Assembly: GCA_012064415.1 (NCBI GenBank)
Contig: SSNU01000316.1
Span: forward strand, 1 to 58,461
DNA length: 58,461 nucleotides
From: Gyrodactylus bullatarudis
Taxonomy: Eukaryota > Platyhelminthes > Monogenea > Gyrodactylidea > Gyrodactylidae
Reading direction: 5' to 3'
The number at the start of each line of letters is the position of its first letter. Position 1 is the first letter of the stretch. Both the position numbers and the translations under genes were made by a program. This document shows, one piece after another, positions 20,016-30,117 of this stretch. The notes beneath the pieces are model-generated. The model ran no database searches. It saw nothing but the letters and a program-made list of their open reading frames with translations, and had not been told where the DNA came from.

Positions 20016-20122
20016 TTACACCGGCTTGATATTTATATTAGATTTATGAGCATATTCAAATTCCTCTTATTGGTTCAAATAGTTTTTTAGGGATAAACAT
20101 AGGGGGTGAGGGTTTCAAAATG

Positions 20123-20480
20123 TTAAAAATTGTAATAATCTGCAGGGCTGATTGATCTTCTCTTCACGAATTCATCCATCGATAATTGTCTACTGTATCT
20201 TTTTCGTTTTTTCCTTCTTTTTGTGTTGTTGAGATGAAGGTTTAGCTTCTCTGTGCTACCATTAATTACAACCTGTGATTTGATTTGATTACTAACTTCA
20301 GTTAGCTTCTCTTGGCTTGCACTTCCATTCACACTTTTGATTGTTGCTGGGGCAGAGACATCGGGTTGGTTGCGTTGAGACGTAGTTTCAACTACTTGCT
20401 CTTTTGATTCACTAATTGGTTAAGCATCAACTTTTTGGTTCTCTGCCACCATTGGGTTTCTTCACCATTTTGAATCGCTC
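20123..20480 (-). pseudogene. PLE C-terminal tail (copy 2)
   Basis: The minus frame runs AENQKVDA, stop, PISESKEQVVETTSQ, then NGSASQEKLTEVSNQ and the basic end KRRKKRKRYSRQLSMDEFVK. It aligns block by block with the 12.7-13.1 kb copy (PISEQNEQVVESTSQ; RKRKSLSGQPTMDRYIRRK), including a closing Lys/Arg block then MD-(R/E)-(Y/F)-(I/V). One stop codon breaks it near 20420. Confidence 0.5.
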
Positions 20481-20529
20481 TCATAGCCTAATTTGAAGCT
20501 AGTATTTTTTGTTTGAACATAAATTGAAT

Positions 20530-20740
20530 GATTTTTAGAATGAAAACATAAGCCTTATACATAATAGTCATTATTGTATATCACTACATGTCAAAATGTT
20601 ATACCAGGACCCTAATAGACCTAATTCAGAGTATAATGAAAAGTTATTTATTTATTGAAAAAACTGATATATACACAAATGAATGGAAATGTAGTTTTAT
20701 ACTTCACAAATACGGTTCTCACATGTATTTTGCTGGTTTT
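20530..20740 (-). repeat. Interspersed repeat R, parts 1 and 2 joined
   Basis: In minus orientation it joins the sequences found separately at 16265-16415 and 18515-18600, so those are two parts of one longer repeat. No coding capacity seen. Confidence 0.6.
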
Positions 20741-21800
20741 CCTTTAAAATTGAATTTCATTCCGACTGTACTCTCGCAGTTGTTATTGTTAGTTTCTTTC
20801 TTCCACTATTTAACTCTTATAATTTATAAAGGAATACTACTGATATGGTTTTCGATATATCATTCACTTCGATATTAAGTTTATTATGCCAGTTTCATAA
20901 TTATGAAATTATAAAGTTAATAAAAAAGTACGCCAGTATTATGGAAAATATCTAAAATCTAAGCTTACATCTCTCTAAAAGTATAACAATTACTATTAAT
21001 ATTTTTGAATTCAACTGTGCTTTGATTAATTATACAATTCTTCGAGGTGATAGCGTACTCATCAAGTAATCATAGTAAAAAGCCGCTCTCTACGACTGCA
21101 TAAGTTTCAACATTATCAAACAGTGGTTATTAAACTCACGTCAGCCTCAAAAATTGAAATATGTATTATTATTTATTGCATTATTGCATGAAAAAAGTTT
21201 TCTCTATCCTTCATCCGGGTGCGTTCTATGCACAATCAAATGACCCAATGCAATTTAAAAGAAACCGAAGCTCAGTAGTAAGAATTTTTTTGAAGAAACG
21301 GTTTGTGGTGGACATAATCTAACTATTTTTAAGAAATTTCAATAAATTTCTTTCATTTCAGATATTGTTTTAGCTTTTAGCTGTTGGAAACGACACCACT
21401 TACAATACTGGTAAGTATTCTGATTTCCAGAGCGGGGTTAAAAAAATAGGCAAGAATGCTCAAATTTAAACCTTTCTTTTTTGAATTCCTGGTCATCAGT
21501 GGTTTTGTGAACGTTAGTGAGAATGTATAGTAGATAGGTTCCGGGTCCTTTTAGATGAATGTTACTGGCTGTTATTGGGGAATTGATAAGCTTCTCCGAT
21601 AGCGAGTCGATCTTCTTGTAAACCAAAAGAACCATCTTCATGACTTGCAGTTACCTTGGCCCAATTGATTTTTAATTTTTCTTCTCTATACTTAAACAAA
21701 TCAAGAATGGATAAGTTTTTTGGTTTTTCATTAATTGGAAGTTTTGTAAATCAATTTTACTATTTTTCATTAACTATTTATTCATTAAAAACTTTGTAAA
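20741..21800. other. Non-coding DNA before a PLE 3' end
   Basis: The minus frame 21438-21641 has no family signal. Nothing else is recognised. Confidence 0.3.
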
Positions 21801-21990
21801 TATTATTTAATCAAACCAGGATTAGAGATTGATAAGACCTGGCGAAATATATATTTCTCTTAAAAAATACTTTTTATAAAAATAACCAATGATGAATATC
21901 TCCATGGGTCATTCGGACGTATATGTAAGTATACGTGAATATTTAACAAATAATGATACATAGAAATTCCTGACCCTCTTGTCAACTTTT
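21801..21990 (+). repeat. PLE family B 3' terminal segment
   Basis: Parallels 34100-34250: ACCAGGATTAGAGA, AAGACCTGGYGAAATAT, then ATTCGGACGTATA. In this window the TTCGGACGT string closes several PLE 3' ends. Confidence 0.6.
21822..21862 (+). ncRNA. Variant hammerhead motif with U3/A8 core
   Basis: Stem I AGAGA/UCUCU (21824-21828 with 21856-21860). The core reads TTGATAA (21829-21835) where the consensus is CTGATGA: positions 3 and 8 are both changed, so a U-A pair replaces C-G. GAAA is at 21844-21847, stem III is AUA/UAU with a UA loop, and U21855 is at the cleavage position. The first pair of stem II is G-C. Confidence 0.6.
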
Positions 21991-22560
21991 TTACTGCTAG
22001 TTTGTCTAAACATTTTAGGATTGCAAAATAAATTTCTACATTTACAGTGGTTTCTTCTGCATTGATAATTGCTATTTATCAAGTTCGCATATCAGTACGT
22101 CTGGATTTCCCGAAGCGCTGGTAGGGATAGATAGGTAGGGAATGTCTATTTTTTGTTGATTGTATTGAACTCTGGCTTTCTTCCCTTTTTTCCTCGCTTT
22201 GGGTTGCCGGAGCGATGTTGAGTCGTTACGTTTCTGATTAGGAATAAGGGCTTGCGTAGCTTAGAGAGGGTCTTGTATAACGTGACAGCCTGTGGAAGGT
22301 AAATTATCAACTAATGTTGAGTTTAGATTTTCTGTTGCCAACGATTGGGGTTGAGTGTGGGAGTTTAGCTGTGTTTTTGGGTGTGATCTTGTTCATGGCT
22401 TTGAGCTTAGAATTGAGTTGAGCTTTGATTTTCTTTTCATCAGGACGGGTGGACGATCCAGTTTTTTTCTTGGAGAGAGAGTAATCAACTAATTTTGAGG
22501 TTGTTGTTTTATGGACCAAGGATAAGCCTGGTGGTTTGCGCGTATTTGAGAACTAAAGAG
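21991..22560 (-). pseudogene. Basic low-complexity protein fragment, possibly a PLE tail
   Basis: The minus frame 22519-22307 (KTTTSKLVDYSLSKKKTG ... TPKNTAKLPHS) and, after a frameshift, a Lys/Arg-rich stretch (RQPKARKKGKKARVQYNQQ) look like the Ser/Thr/Lys-rich tails at 12.7 and 20.1 kb in composition and in having a closing basic block. No aligned motif proves the relation. No enzyme domain is seen. Treat as unrecognised. Confidence 0.3.
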
Positions 22561-24449
22561 TTTCAAATCTAATAGAACGCCACAGAGTAGAAGGTTTAGT
22601 TAAAAATCTAGCTATTTTTAAACGATTTCAGGAAAATTTTCGTAAACTTACCAAACCCTTTAAAATAAAATGGTAGATTTATAAACTAAAATATGCTTTT
22701 CAAAAAAACTACATATAGGTATGAAGTAAACTTCAAAATTTCAAATATGTCTTGTGAAGATATTTGCTGCTTTGCAAACCACTGATTCTTCAAAATTCTC
22801 AATTTTTCTCTTACACTGTGCAACACAAAAAAATCAACTCTGCTGAATTTTTGATATGTTGTTCAGTTTTTTGCAATGATTATCATGGGGTCCTGCATTT
22901 CTTTCTCAAATTATTTTTACGGCGGCAAGCGGCTTTCGCAGATTAAAGCGAGATAATTTTAAAAAATGATACAGCTTTTCTGAATAATGAAATACACGGA
23001 CGATATTGGGATAGAAGCCAAGTGATCAAATTAAATTATACGCTCGATATTAATGGAGGCAGTTATGGCTCATTAAGTGCTCACATTTCAATTTTTATCA
23101 TTTTGCTCGCGTGAGAAATATATATTTTACGTCAAGTTCAAACTATAATTTGACCTATTTGAGACGAATCTGAAGTCTAAAGAATTGATCATTTCCCTCC
23201 CCCAACTCAAAAATACTTTATTACTCAAAAGTAATCACTGAGACTCTATTGTGATTGACTCACCTCTTAGTATTGTCGGTCCATCTTTTTCAGGACTCCA
23301 CATTTGAAAATTGCTTGAAGTTTCTTGCGTAAATTTATATTTTCACAAAATGCATTGCATATTATGATTGATTGATGATTACAGTAAAGGCTAATAAAAT
23401 TACATTACAGAGGATATGACAAGAGAGAGTTATGATTTTGATGACTTACCACGAGGTGTACACAGAGAAATATGAACTGTGTACCCACGTGATTAAACAA
23501 ATTAACCTCCTTTATTTCTATTGGTTTAGGAAGGTTCTGTACTCTGATTGGTTAATAATAAACTTATACAAAATGGATTATTGAGTTTATGTTATTATTG
23601 TTTAGTAGTATTATAAATAATAATATAAATATTTGATGATTTTTTTGAATTTACATTGATATTGAAAATCATTTTTTGATCTCTCTCTCCCTTTCAAATC
23701 AACAAAAATGTTCAGCTCAATATTGGAATTAATGGGATTTTGGCGCCAAATGGGAATTTGAATAATTACCATATTTTTCATAAAAATAATTTTTTTCAGA
23801 ATTTTTTTCTTCAAATGGTAAAAGTACATGAGTAGAATTCTTTAAAAAATCTTTTAAAAAATCGAGATTTCTGTAAAAATCATAGATTCCCAACTTTATA
23901 TCAATCAACATTATTTTGAACATTCGTGAGATTAAACCAATAAGAATTCAGAGTTCTATTCCTCAAAAGGCTTTGGTTATTTTCAATGATCATTCATGAA
24001 TCATGACATATTTAATCTTATTCCTAATCAAATTTGAAATGGTTTTATTTCGAAAAAAATTAATTTCTTTCAAGAGTCACATGTAAAGTTTGTAGAAAAA
24101 ATTTACCTCAAAAAAAGAATACTATCAATGCAATAAGACACTTTACTACGAAACAATCTGAATTAATAGACGCTTTAAAGTTGAATACTTGCCTGCCCAT
24201 CTTCATTTGTGTTATGCGAGCGAATTTTCAGTTCAATCATAGAAAGTTCTTTAGTCGAAAAAAATTGAAAAAAATTAATACTTTTTATGAATTGAAGAAT
24301 GATTTCTAATGAAATAGATATTCTAAAAAAAATTCATATTATTTTTCAATGAACATTTGTGAAAAAATATCATGGTAAAAAAATAATAAAGGTAAAAGTC
24401 CTGCAATTCAAGCAGGGATATTTTTCCAAGTTGATTTAAATATAAGAGA
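22561..24449. other. Non-coding DNA
   Basis: No gene or repeat recognised on either strand over almost 1.9 kb. The short frames at 22764 and 23611-23923 are AT-rich and featureless. Confidence 0.35.
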
Positions 24450-24890
24450 AATCATGAATGGAATATTTTGAAGATGTGTTTTGTCTTCACAGCACAACTC
24501 TGTTTCTTGTCTTCGAATATCTTATTGAAGTCTTCGTCATGAGTCATTCATTTATGCTGTCATATATTTTGGGTACATTGTTCCATGTTGCATCTCCCCC
24601 TTTCCTTTTAATTCCTTCAGATCTTCAGAGTGTTTTTGCACTATTTATCACCTCGTTTTCTCTGATGATGGTTTCCATTGGCTTAAAATTTACGTTCTTT
24701 TCCACTTTTACTGACTTATTTCCTTTGTAGCTGTCTTGGATTTCTGTATCATCATCGTCGTCATAATATTGGTAAGGTGTTGTGTTGCAAGTTTCCCGAA
24801 TTTCCGCTGGAGGTATGTAGTCCTGATTCACATTTTCCAATTCTATTTTCTTTCTTAATACTGCTGGTTTTACTCTGTCAATGCAGATTT
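24450..24890 (-). pseudogene. Ty3 relic 2: integrase C-terminal tail
   Basis: The minus frame from about 24890 reads ICIDRVKPAVLRKKIELENV, matching the strand-and-basic motif that closes Ty3 integrases (compare KKYRVRPARLQKK in the element at 57.9 kb), followed by an acidic tail with YYDDDDDTEIQD. It stops near 24625 and decays beyond. It fits as the end of the minus-strand Ty3 relic whose integrase core lies at 25.9 and 27.7 kb. Confidence 0.5.
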
Positions 24891-25380
24891 TTCTCCTGAT
24901 TTAAACAGTCAAATTTATTGTAGGTTTATCAATATCAAAACGGTCTAAATTATAGAAATAAAATAATTTTAAAATGAAATTTATTCTGGAAAAAAGATTT
25001 TTCCTCTCCTAAGTAAAAAAAGGCTTGTCGACTACCTCCAAAACAAACAGATGATTCATCAAACTATCTCAAGATATTCATGTAAAAGTTAAAACGTATG
25101 TTGCATATTTTTATTCAAGTTTCTTTTCGGGTTTACTTATGAAATCTTATGTCATTGTTTTTATTTCAATTTGTAGATTTTAGACAGATTGTTATTTGAA
25201 TTTTGTTCTCATTAATAACACTTTCTAAAATAAATTTTCGTAGGTGTCAATGATAACATATTTTCGATAAATTTTCTAGAAGCAATAGAAGCAACATATT
25301 GTAGAGTCTACAATGTAGACTATTGTAAACTACAGTGTATGGTCTATGATGTATGATCTTACCCGAAACCATGTTAGTAT
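24891..25380. other. Non-coding DNA
   Basis: No feature recognised. AT-rich with a TGTAGACTATTGTAAACTAC semi-palindrome near 25313. Confidence 0.3.
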
Positions 25381-25413
25381 ATATACGCCAACTCAATTTG
25401 AGTAGTTTCAATT

Positions 25414-25512
25414 ATGAAACAGGACAACCGTACCCTCGTCAATAAACTTGCTCGTGAAGGTCTCACTGTCAAACAGATTGCAGAAAAGACGGGTTTCAGT
25501 GTCAAAAAAAGA
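25414..25512 (+). pseudogene. Tc1-type transposase N-terminal helix-turn-helix fragment
   Basis: ATG at 25414 opens KQDNRTLVNKLAREG then LTVKQIAEKTGFSVKK, a homeodomain-like helix-turn-helix as at the start of Tc1/mariner transposases. The frame dies within 35 codons and no catalytic domain follows. Confidence 0.5.
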
Positions 25513-25914
25513 TGTTATTTACTATGAAAAATAGGCCCCCTTAATTTGTGTTTATTTAACAAGAGATGAATTTCAAGGGATGATAAAAACAAGACTTCTG
25601 AATTACATGACTCTAGTCATGGGGGAGGTTAAAGGTGACTTGCAGGCATTTTAATGCATTTTTTCAATTTAATCGTGTTTTTCTATTCCTTTTCAGGTCT
25701 CACAAGTAGACGAATTTAACATTAATAATGTATTGTATTTTCTACTAAATCATTATTTCAGGATACAATAAACCTAGGCATACATACTCATATATCATAC
25801 ATATTAGACCAATCAGAATACAAGATTATCTTCAACAGAGGTTCCAAAAAGGTATATAACAAAATGCGATTCAAGAAATAATTCATAGCATCAACGAATC
25901 GGAGCTTTTACCTG

Positions 25915-26128
25915 TATTCCATTACTCTTTGGATTGTATTCTGTTGTACATCTATGTTCTATTTCATTGTCTTTGAATTTTATCTCCATGTCTCTCGACA
26001 TAAAGGCTTTTCCTCGGGCTGTTGTTATAACTGAGGGATATCCTTCTGTCTTACACCATGTTCTTCTGAAAGTTTGACATATTTCTTCGGTACTTTCATT
26101 TTTTTGGTTCTAGTTGGATTAATTTTGT
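25915..26128 (-). pseudogene. Ty3 relic 2: integrase core, second copy
   Basis: Minus translation gives TEEICQTFRRTWCKTEGYPS then VITTARGKAFMS and RCTTEYNPKSNGI, the middle and end of a Ty3 integrase core. It is nearly identical to 27660-27865. The second catalytic Asp (normally TTD or TMD) is Ala in both copies. Both copies end at the same SNGI codon, just before the catalytic Glu. Confidence 0.7.
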
Positions 26129-26171
26129 CTGAATTAGTAGTAATATTTATTTATTAGAGGATTTTAAAGAC

Positions 26172-26222
26172 GAGTGAATAATGAGTAATAAAGCTTTTAT
26201 TTCACCGGTTCTCATTTTCACC
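26172..26222 (-). ncRNA. Remnant hammerhead motif downstream of PLE tail (copy 3)
   Basis: Aligns with the 12.56 and 19.98 kb motifs (GGTGAAATAAAAGCTTTATT) but CTGATGAG has become AAAATGAG, so the core is damaged. The GAAA and a five-pair stem III (AUAAA/UUUAU) survive. Confidence 0.4.
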
Positions 26223-26238
26223 GCCTTGATATTTATAT

Positions 26239-27010
26239 GTTACCGTGAGTTTGGGAAATCAGTGAGTGTTGGTAATTCACTAGTGTATGTTGGTAATCAG
26301 TGTATCTTTAGTGAATCTAGCTAATAAGCCCTTATTACCCAAACTCACTGAGAAGGTCAGNNNNNNNNNNNNNNNNNNNNNNNNNNNNNNNNNNNNNNNN
26401 NNNNNNNNNNNNNNNNNNNNNNNNNNNNNNNNNNNNNNNNNNNNNNNNNNNNNNNNNNNNNNNNNNNNNNNNNNNNNNNNNNNNNNNNNNNNNNNNNNNN
26501 NNNNNNNNNNNNNNNNNNNNNNNNNNNNNNNNNNNNNNNNNNNNNNNNNNNNNNNNNNNNNNNNNNNNNNNNNNNNNNNNNNNNNNNNNNNNNNNNNNNN
26601 NNNNNNNNNNNNNNNNNNNNNNNNNNNNNNNNNNNNNNNNNNNNNNNNNNNNNNNNNNNNNNNNNNNNNNNNNNNNNNNNNNNNNNNNNNNNNNNNNNNN
26701 NNNNNNNNNNNNNNNNNNNNNNNNNNNNNNNNNNNNNNNNNNNNNNNNNNNNNNNNNNNNNNNNNNNNNNNNNNNNNNNNNNNNNNNNNNNNNNNNNNNN
26801 NNNNNNNNNNNNNNNNNNNNNNNNNNNNNNNNNNNNNNNNNNNNNNNNNNNNNNNNNNNNNNNNNNNNNNNNNNNNNNNNNNNNNTCACTGACTTTCTCA
26901 GTGAGTTTGGGTAATAAGGGCTTATTAGCTAGATTCACTAAAGATACACTGATTACCAACATACACTAGTGAATTACCAACACTCACTGATTTCCCAAAC
27001 TCACGGTAAC
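26239..27010. mobile_element. Foldback element A, GTTAC ends, ATAT target duplication, centre unsequenced
   Basis: The arms 26239-26360 and 26886-27010 are inverted copies with one mismatch in 122 bp. Ends are GTTACCGTGAG...CTCACGGTAAC. The flanks ATAT (26235-26238 and 27011-27014) look like a 4-bp target duplication. The arms are crowded with CAGTGA/TCACTG motifs, possible transposase binding sites. It sits inside a PLE end, between the tail ORF and the hammerhead remnant. Confidence 0.75.
26361..26885. other. Assembly gap (525 N)
   Basis: Run of N in the middle of the foldback element. Open frames reported through it are meaningless. The long hairpin is a likely cause of the gap. Confidence 0.95.
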
Positions 27011-27179
27011 ATATACATACAATAATGAAAAATTAAAAATCCTCTGATTGGAGAAATGGGAATTGAAAAAATATCACAGGGAGGAGGGGTAAGGTTTCAC
27101 TGGGCTCATTGTCTTTTCTTGAGAAAGGGATCTAGTTGTAACTGCCCGCTACATATTTTTCTTTTGAATCCTCGTTTTT

Positions 27180-27655
27180 TTAATTGCACTTTTTGGATTC
27201 AGTGATAATTACAGGTTGGGTGTCAATTTGATTATCACCTTCCGTTGACTTTTCTTGATTTGCATTTTCACCCTTAGCTGTAGTTTTTACTGGGCATGAA
27301 GCGGGTACAATTTCAAGACTAATTCCAGATTGAGAACTAATTGGATTATCAACTTCAGTTGACTTGTCGTGGATAGCAGGATTGTTCTCATCTGTAGTTG
27401 CTGTAGGAACACTTGACTGAAGCTCAGTGAATTGGGGATTTTTTTCGACTAATTTCTCATTGGATTCTCTTATAACTGTCTTTTGAGTGGAGCTAGCTAA
27501 AGGGGAATCGTTAAGCAAATTAGCAATTTTTTGAGCTTACTTTTTTGTGTAAAACGTTTTTTCCCCTTGGTACCCAACTGAGTAGCGAGATTCTTTTGCT
27601 TGCAAAGATCCTGATTCATGGACTTAATAAAATGGCTCTCGGCCTTGTCTAATAC
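27180..27655 (-). pseudogene. PLE GIY-YIG end and C-terminal tail (copy 3)
   Basis: Minus strand from about 27650: KAESHFIKSMNQDLCKQKN, the GIY-YIG closing motif (compare AETHFISKLKPDLCVQK at the window start), then LATQLGTKGKKRFTQK. After a shift near 27535 comes KIANLLNDSPLASSTQ and a long Ser/Thr/Glu-rich tail with two repeats of the (D/E)KSTE(V/G)DN type. It joins nuclease and tail in one copy and so links the tail-only copies at 12.7 and 20.1 kb to PLEs. It ends at 27180 with no basic block, and the foldback element A follows. Confidence 0.55.
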
Positions 27656-27659
27656 ATTA

Positions 27660-28480
27660 TTATTCCATTACTCTTTGGATTGTATGCTGTTGTACATCTA
27701 TTTTCTATTTCATCTCCATGTCTCTCGACATAAAGGCTTTTCCTCGGGCTGTTGTTATAACTGAGGGATATCCTTCTGTCTTACACCATGTTCTTCTGAA
27801 AGTTTGACATATTTCTTCGGTACTTTCATTTTTTTGGTTCTAGTTGGATTAATTTTGATTTTCCATCTATTATAAATAGGATTTTATTATACCCTTGTGA
27901 TTCTTTAACCGTTAGTATATCCATATGTACATTTTATAATGTATTGTTTACAGCAGGAAATCTTTCCTTTCTGACAACCAATACATGATAGAACTAGTTC
28001 TTTAACTTGTGTACGCATCTTATGCCATACATATCTTTCGGCTATGAATTTTCTTGATGAATTTATTCCCATGTGGTTTATATTATGACAATCTTCGAAA
28101 ATCTTTACTGTCAATGATTTTGGAACTATTGGTCTTGGACCTTTTTTACTTATTCCACAGTATATGTATTTCTTCTCTGGCCTTTTTAGGTCTTGATATG
28201 TAGTTGACTTCTTGGGTCTTTGGACGGAGATCGTCCATTCGTTGAACCATTTCTGCCAACTCATCGCTTGATTTTTCGTCAATGTATGGGATGATCGATG
28301 CATAATCTTTACATTCGAGATTCTTTGTGAATATTGCCTTTCTCATATTCTCGTCACTACAGAACTCTTTGATTTTTATCAGTCTGTTTAGCGGCTCTTG
28401 AAATTTTGATGATGAGTCGAGAATCTTTTCGAAGCGTTTTGAATCTGATTTGGAAGTTTTATTGCCGATGTAGTTTATGA
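27660..28480 (-). pseudogene. Ty3 relic 2: upstream region, integrase zinc domain and core
   Basis: The minus strand from 28480 reads SDSKRFEKILDSSSKFQEP and MRKAIFTKNLECKDYA. The frame 28303-27905 then holds the H2C2 zinc domain (CHNINHMGINSSRKFIAERY ... VLSCIGCQKGK). The core follows with HMDILTVKE (first Asp) and LFIIDGKSKLIQLE, and after another shift the GYPSVITTARGKAF block. Asp1 is present, Asp2 is Ala, and the Glu motif is lost where the sequence switches to PLE at about 27660. It is related to, but distinct from, the element at 54-58 kb. Confidence 0.7.
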
Positions 28481-29829
28481 TTTGTTCGCCATTCCAATTC
28501 GGCCGATCTTGGACATGTCGTCATGTCCGCAACATAATTTAGCAAAATGGTTAATTGATATCTTAAAACCTATACATAATTATTATGCTAAATATGTTGT
28601 TAAAGATTTTGTAGAAAAAGTGAAAGATTTAAACATAGAATCCAGAGAAATGATTTCATTAGACATTAGTTCTTTATTTCCTAATGTACTCATAGAAGAT
28701 ATATGATAATAAAATCTTTCATCGATGAACATGAAGGTTTTGATATGAGTAGTGACGAAATAACAGATCTTATTAGGATATGTTGTACCAATGTTCCTTT
28801 TTCATTTCAAAACAAGGTGTTCATTCAGAAAGATGGAATAGCAATGGGATCTCCTTCAAGTCCTCTTCTAGCAGATATTTTCTTAGGATGGTTAGAACTA
28901 AATAAAATGTCTTAAACTATCAATCATTTTACTGATGTTTACATTAGAGGACACTTTCATTATAATGAAACCTGATGTAACTGTAGACGATTTCTTTACA
29001 AAGATGAACTCAATTCATAGTAATATTAAACTTACTATGGAAAGAGAGTCTAACGGTGTTTAAAGTTTCTTATATGTCAAGTTAACCAGAAGAGAAGATG
29101 GATCGATTCTAAGAAATATCTTTAAGAAAAGGACTGACAATGGCAAATATCTCCATCATGCCAGTTTTAGTTCAGTTTCACATAAATTTGGCTTAGTAAT
29201 TGGTCTAGGGAAGAGAATACGGAGGATTGCTAGTCTGGAAGAAATACCAAAAGAAATAGAGACGACAAAGTCTTGTTTAATGGAAAATGGTTATCCAGCC
29301 AAATTTGTGGACAAGTTCATCAATCAACCTTTGGTTAGAGATGAGGTTGTCAATACAGAGGAAGGCGAGAAAACAAAAGTTTTCATGAAACTTAACTTCA
29401 AACGTTTTAGTAATGATGTGAGGAGAAGACTCAATAATCTCATCGATCAACATTATGACAATATTGAAAATTGTATTCAAAACTCAGAGATTGTTCAGTT
29501 TAATCCATAAGGATTTACTTGACCCTCAAGAAAAGACTCTATTGATTTACAAGTTTCAGTGTGACTGTGGTGCTTAATATATAGGGCGTACTATTAGGAA
29601 GTTGTCAACAAGATCGCAGGATCACCTCAATACAGATACCGCGGTGACCAGACATCTGAAACAGGAAAACCATGCTGCTTCAATTTCTAATTTTTCCATC
29701 TTATACAAAAACCCAGGGGACGACAGCACAGATGTGTGGGTGAAGGAGAAATTTTTCATCATGTATAAACCTAATTTGTGTGTTCAAAAGAATTATTCGT
29801 TTAATCTTCAACTACCATGGCCTATGTGA
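28478..29829 (+). pseudogene. PLE copy: reverse transcriptase, linker, GIY-YIG
   Basis: Starts at PIRPILDMSSCPQHNLAKWL, in the reverse-transcriptase fingers, continues with REMISLDISSLFPNV (first catalytic Asp), FQNKVFIQKDGIAMGSP and LLADIFLGWLELNK. The YVDD box is destroyed by a small deletion near 28950, leaving DTF. Then come KLTRREDGSI, RIRRIASLEE, NDVRRRLNNLIDQHYDN and a GIY-YIG domain in which the YIG region carries a TAA (about 29576). The coding end WVKEKFF...KPNLCVQK reaches TGA at 29829. At least four frameshifts or stops are present. Confidence 0.85.
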
Positions 29830-29920
29830 GTTTTTCTCTTCACTGTTGCTATTTATTGAAGAGTTTTTGGTGTTTCTTCAGCTTACATAATATTTGGAAA
29901 AGTAGAAAAAGGATATATTA

Positions 29921-29959
29921 ACACTAAATGTACATTTCTCAAAGGTTCATAAGTAGTGT
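29921..29959 (-). ncRNA. Hammerhead ribozyme motif of minus-strand PLE, core G5 changed
   Basis: Minus strand: stem I ACACUA/UAGUGU has six perfect pairs, stem III is AUG/CAU, and GAAA is intact. The core is CTTATGA in place of CTGATGA, so invariant G5 is lost and cleavage is unlikely. Confidence 0.65.
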
Positions 29960-30117
29960 CTCTTTGATAATGATAAAAGTTCAAAGATGAATGAAAATAA
30001 TAATTTACAAATTATGAAAGAAATAGTAAAAGTTGACGAAAAATAAAATAAATGTAAGCTGAAAAAACACCAAAACTCTCCAATAAATAGCAACAGTGGA
30101 GAGAAAAGTGAAAAAGC

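Noticed and set aside
21480..21500. CCACTGATGA on the minus strand inside a short frame
   Set aside because: GAAA follows at a wrong distance, stem III is absent, and no PLE coding end lies nearby in that orientation.
24458..24730. 90-codon plus frame rich in Phe/Leu/Ser, membrane-like
   Set aside because: Antisense to the Ty3 integrase tail, and the composition follows from the AT-rich complement of acidic codons.
26287..26962. About 200-codon open frames across the N run
   Set aside because: They exist only because N has no stop codons.
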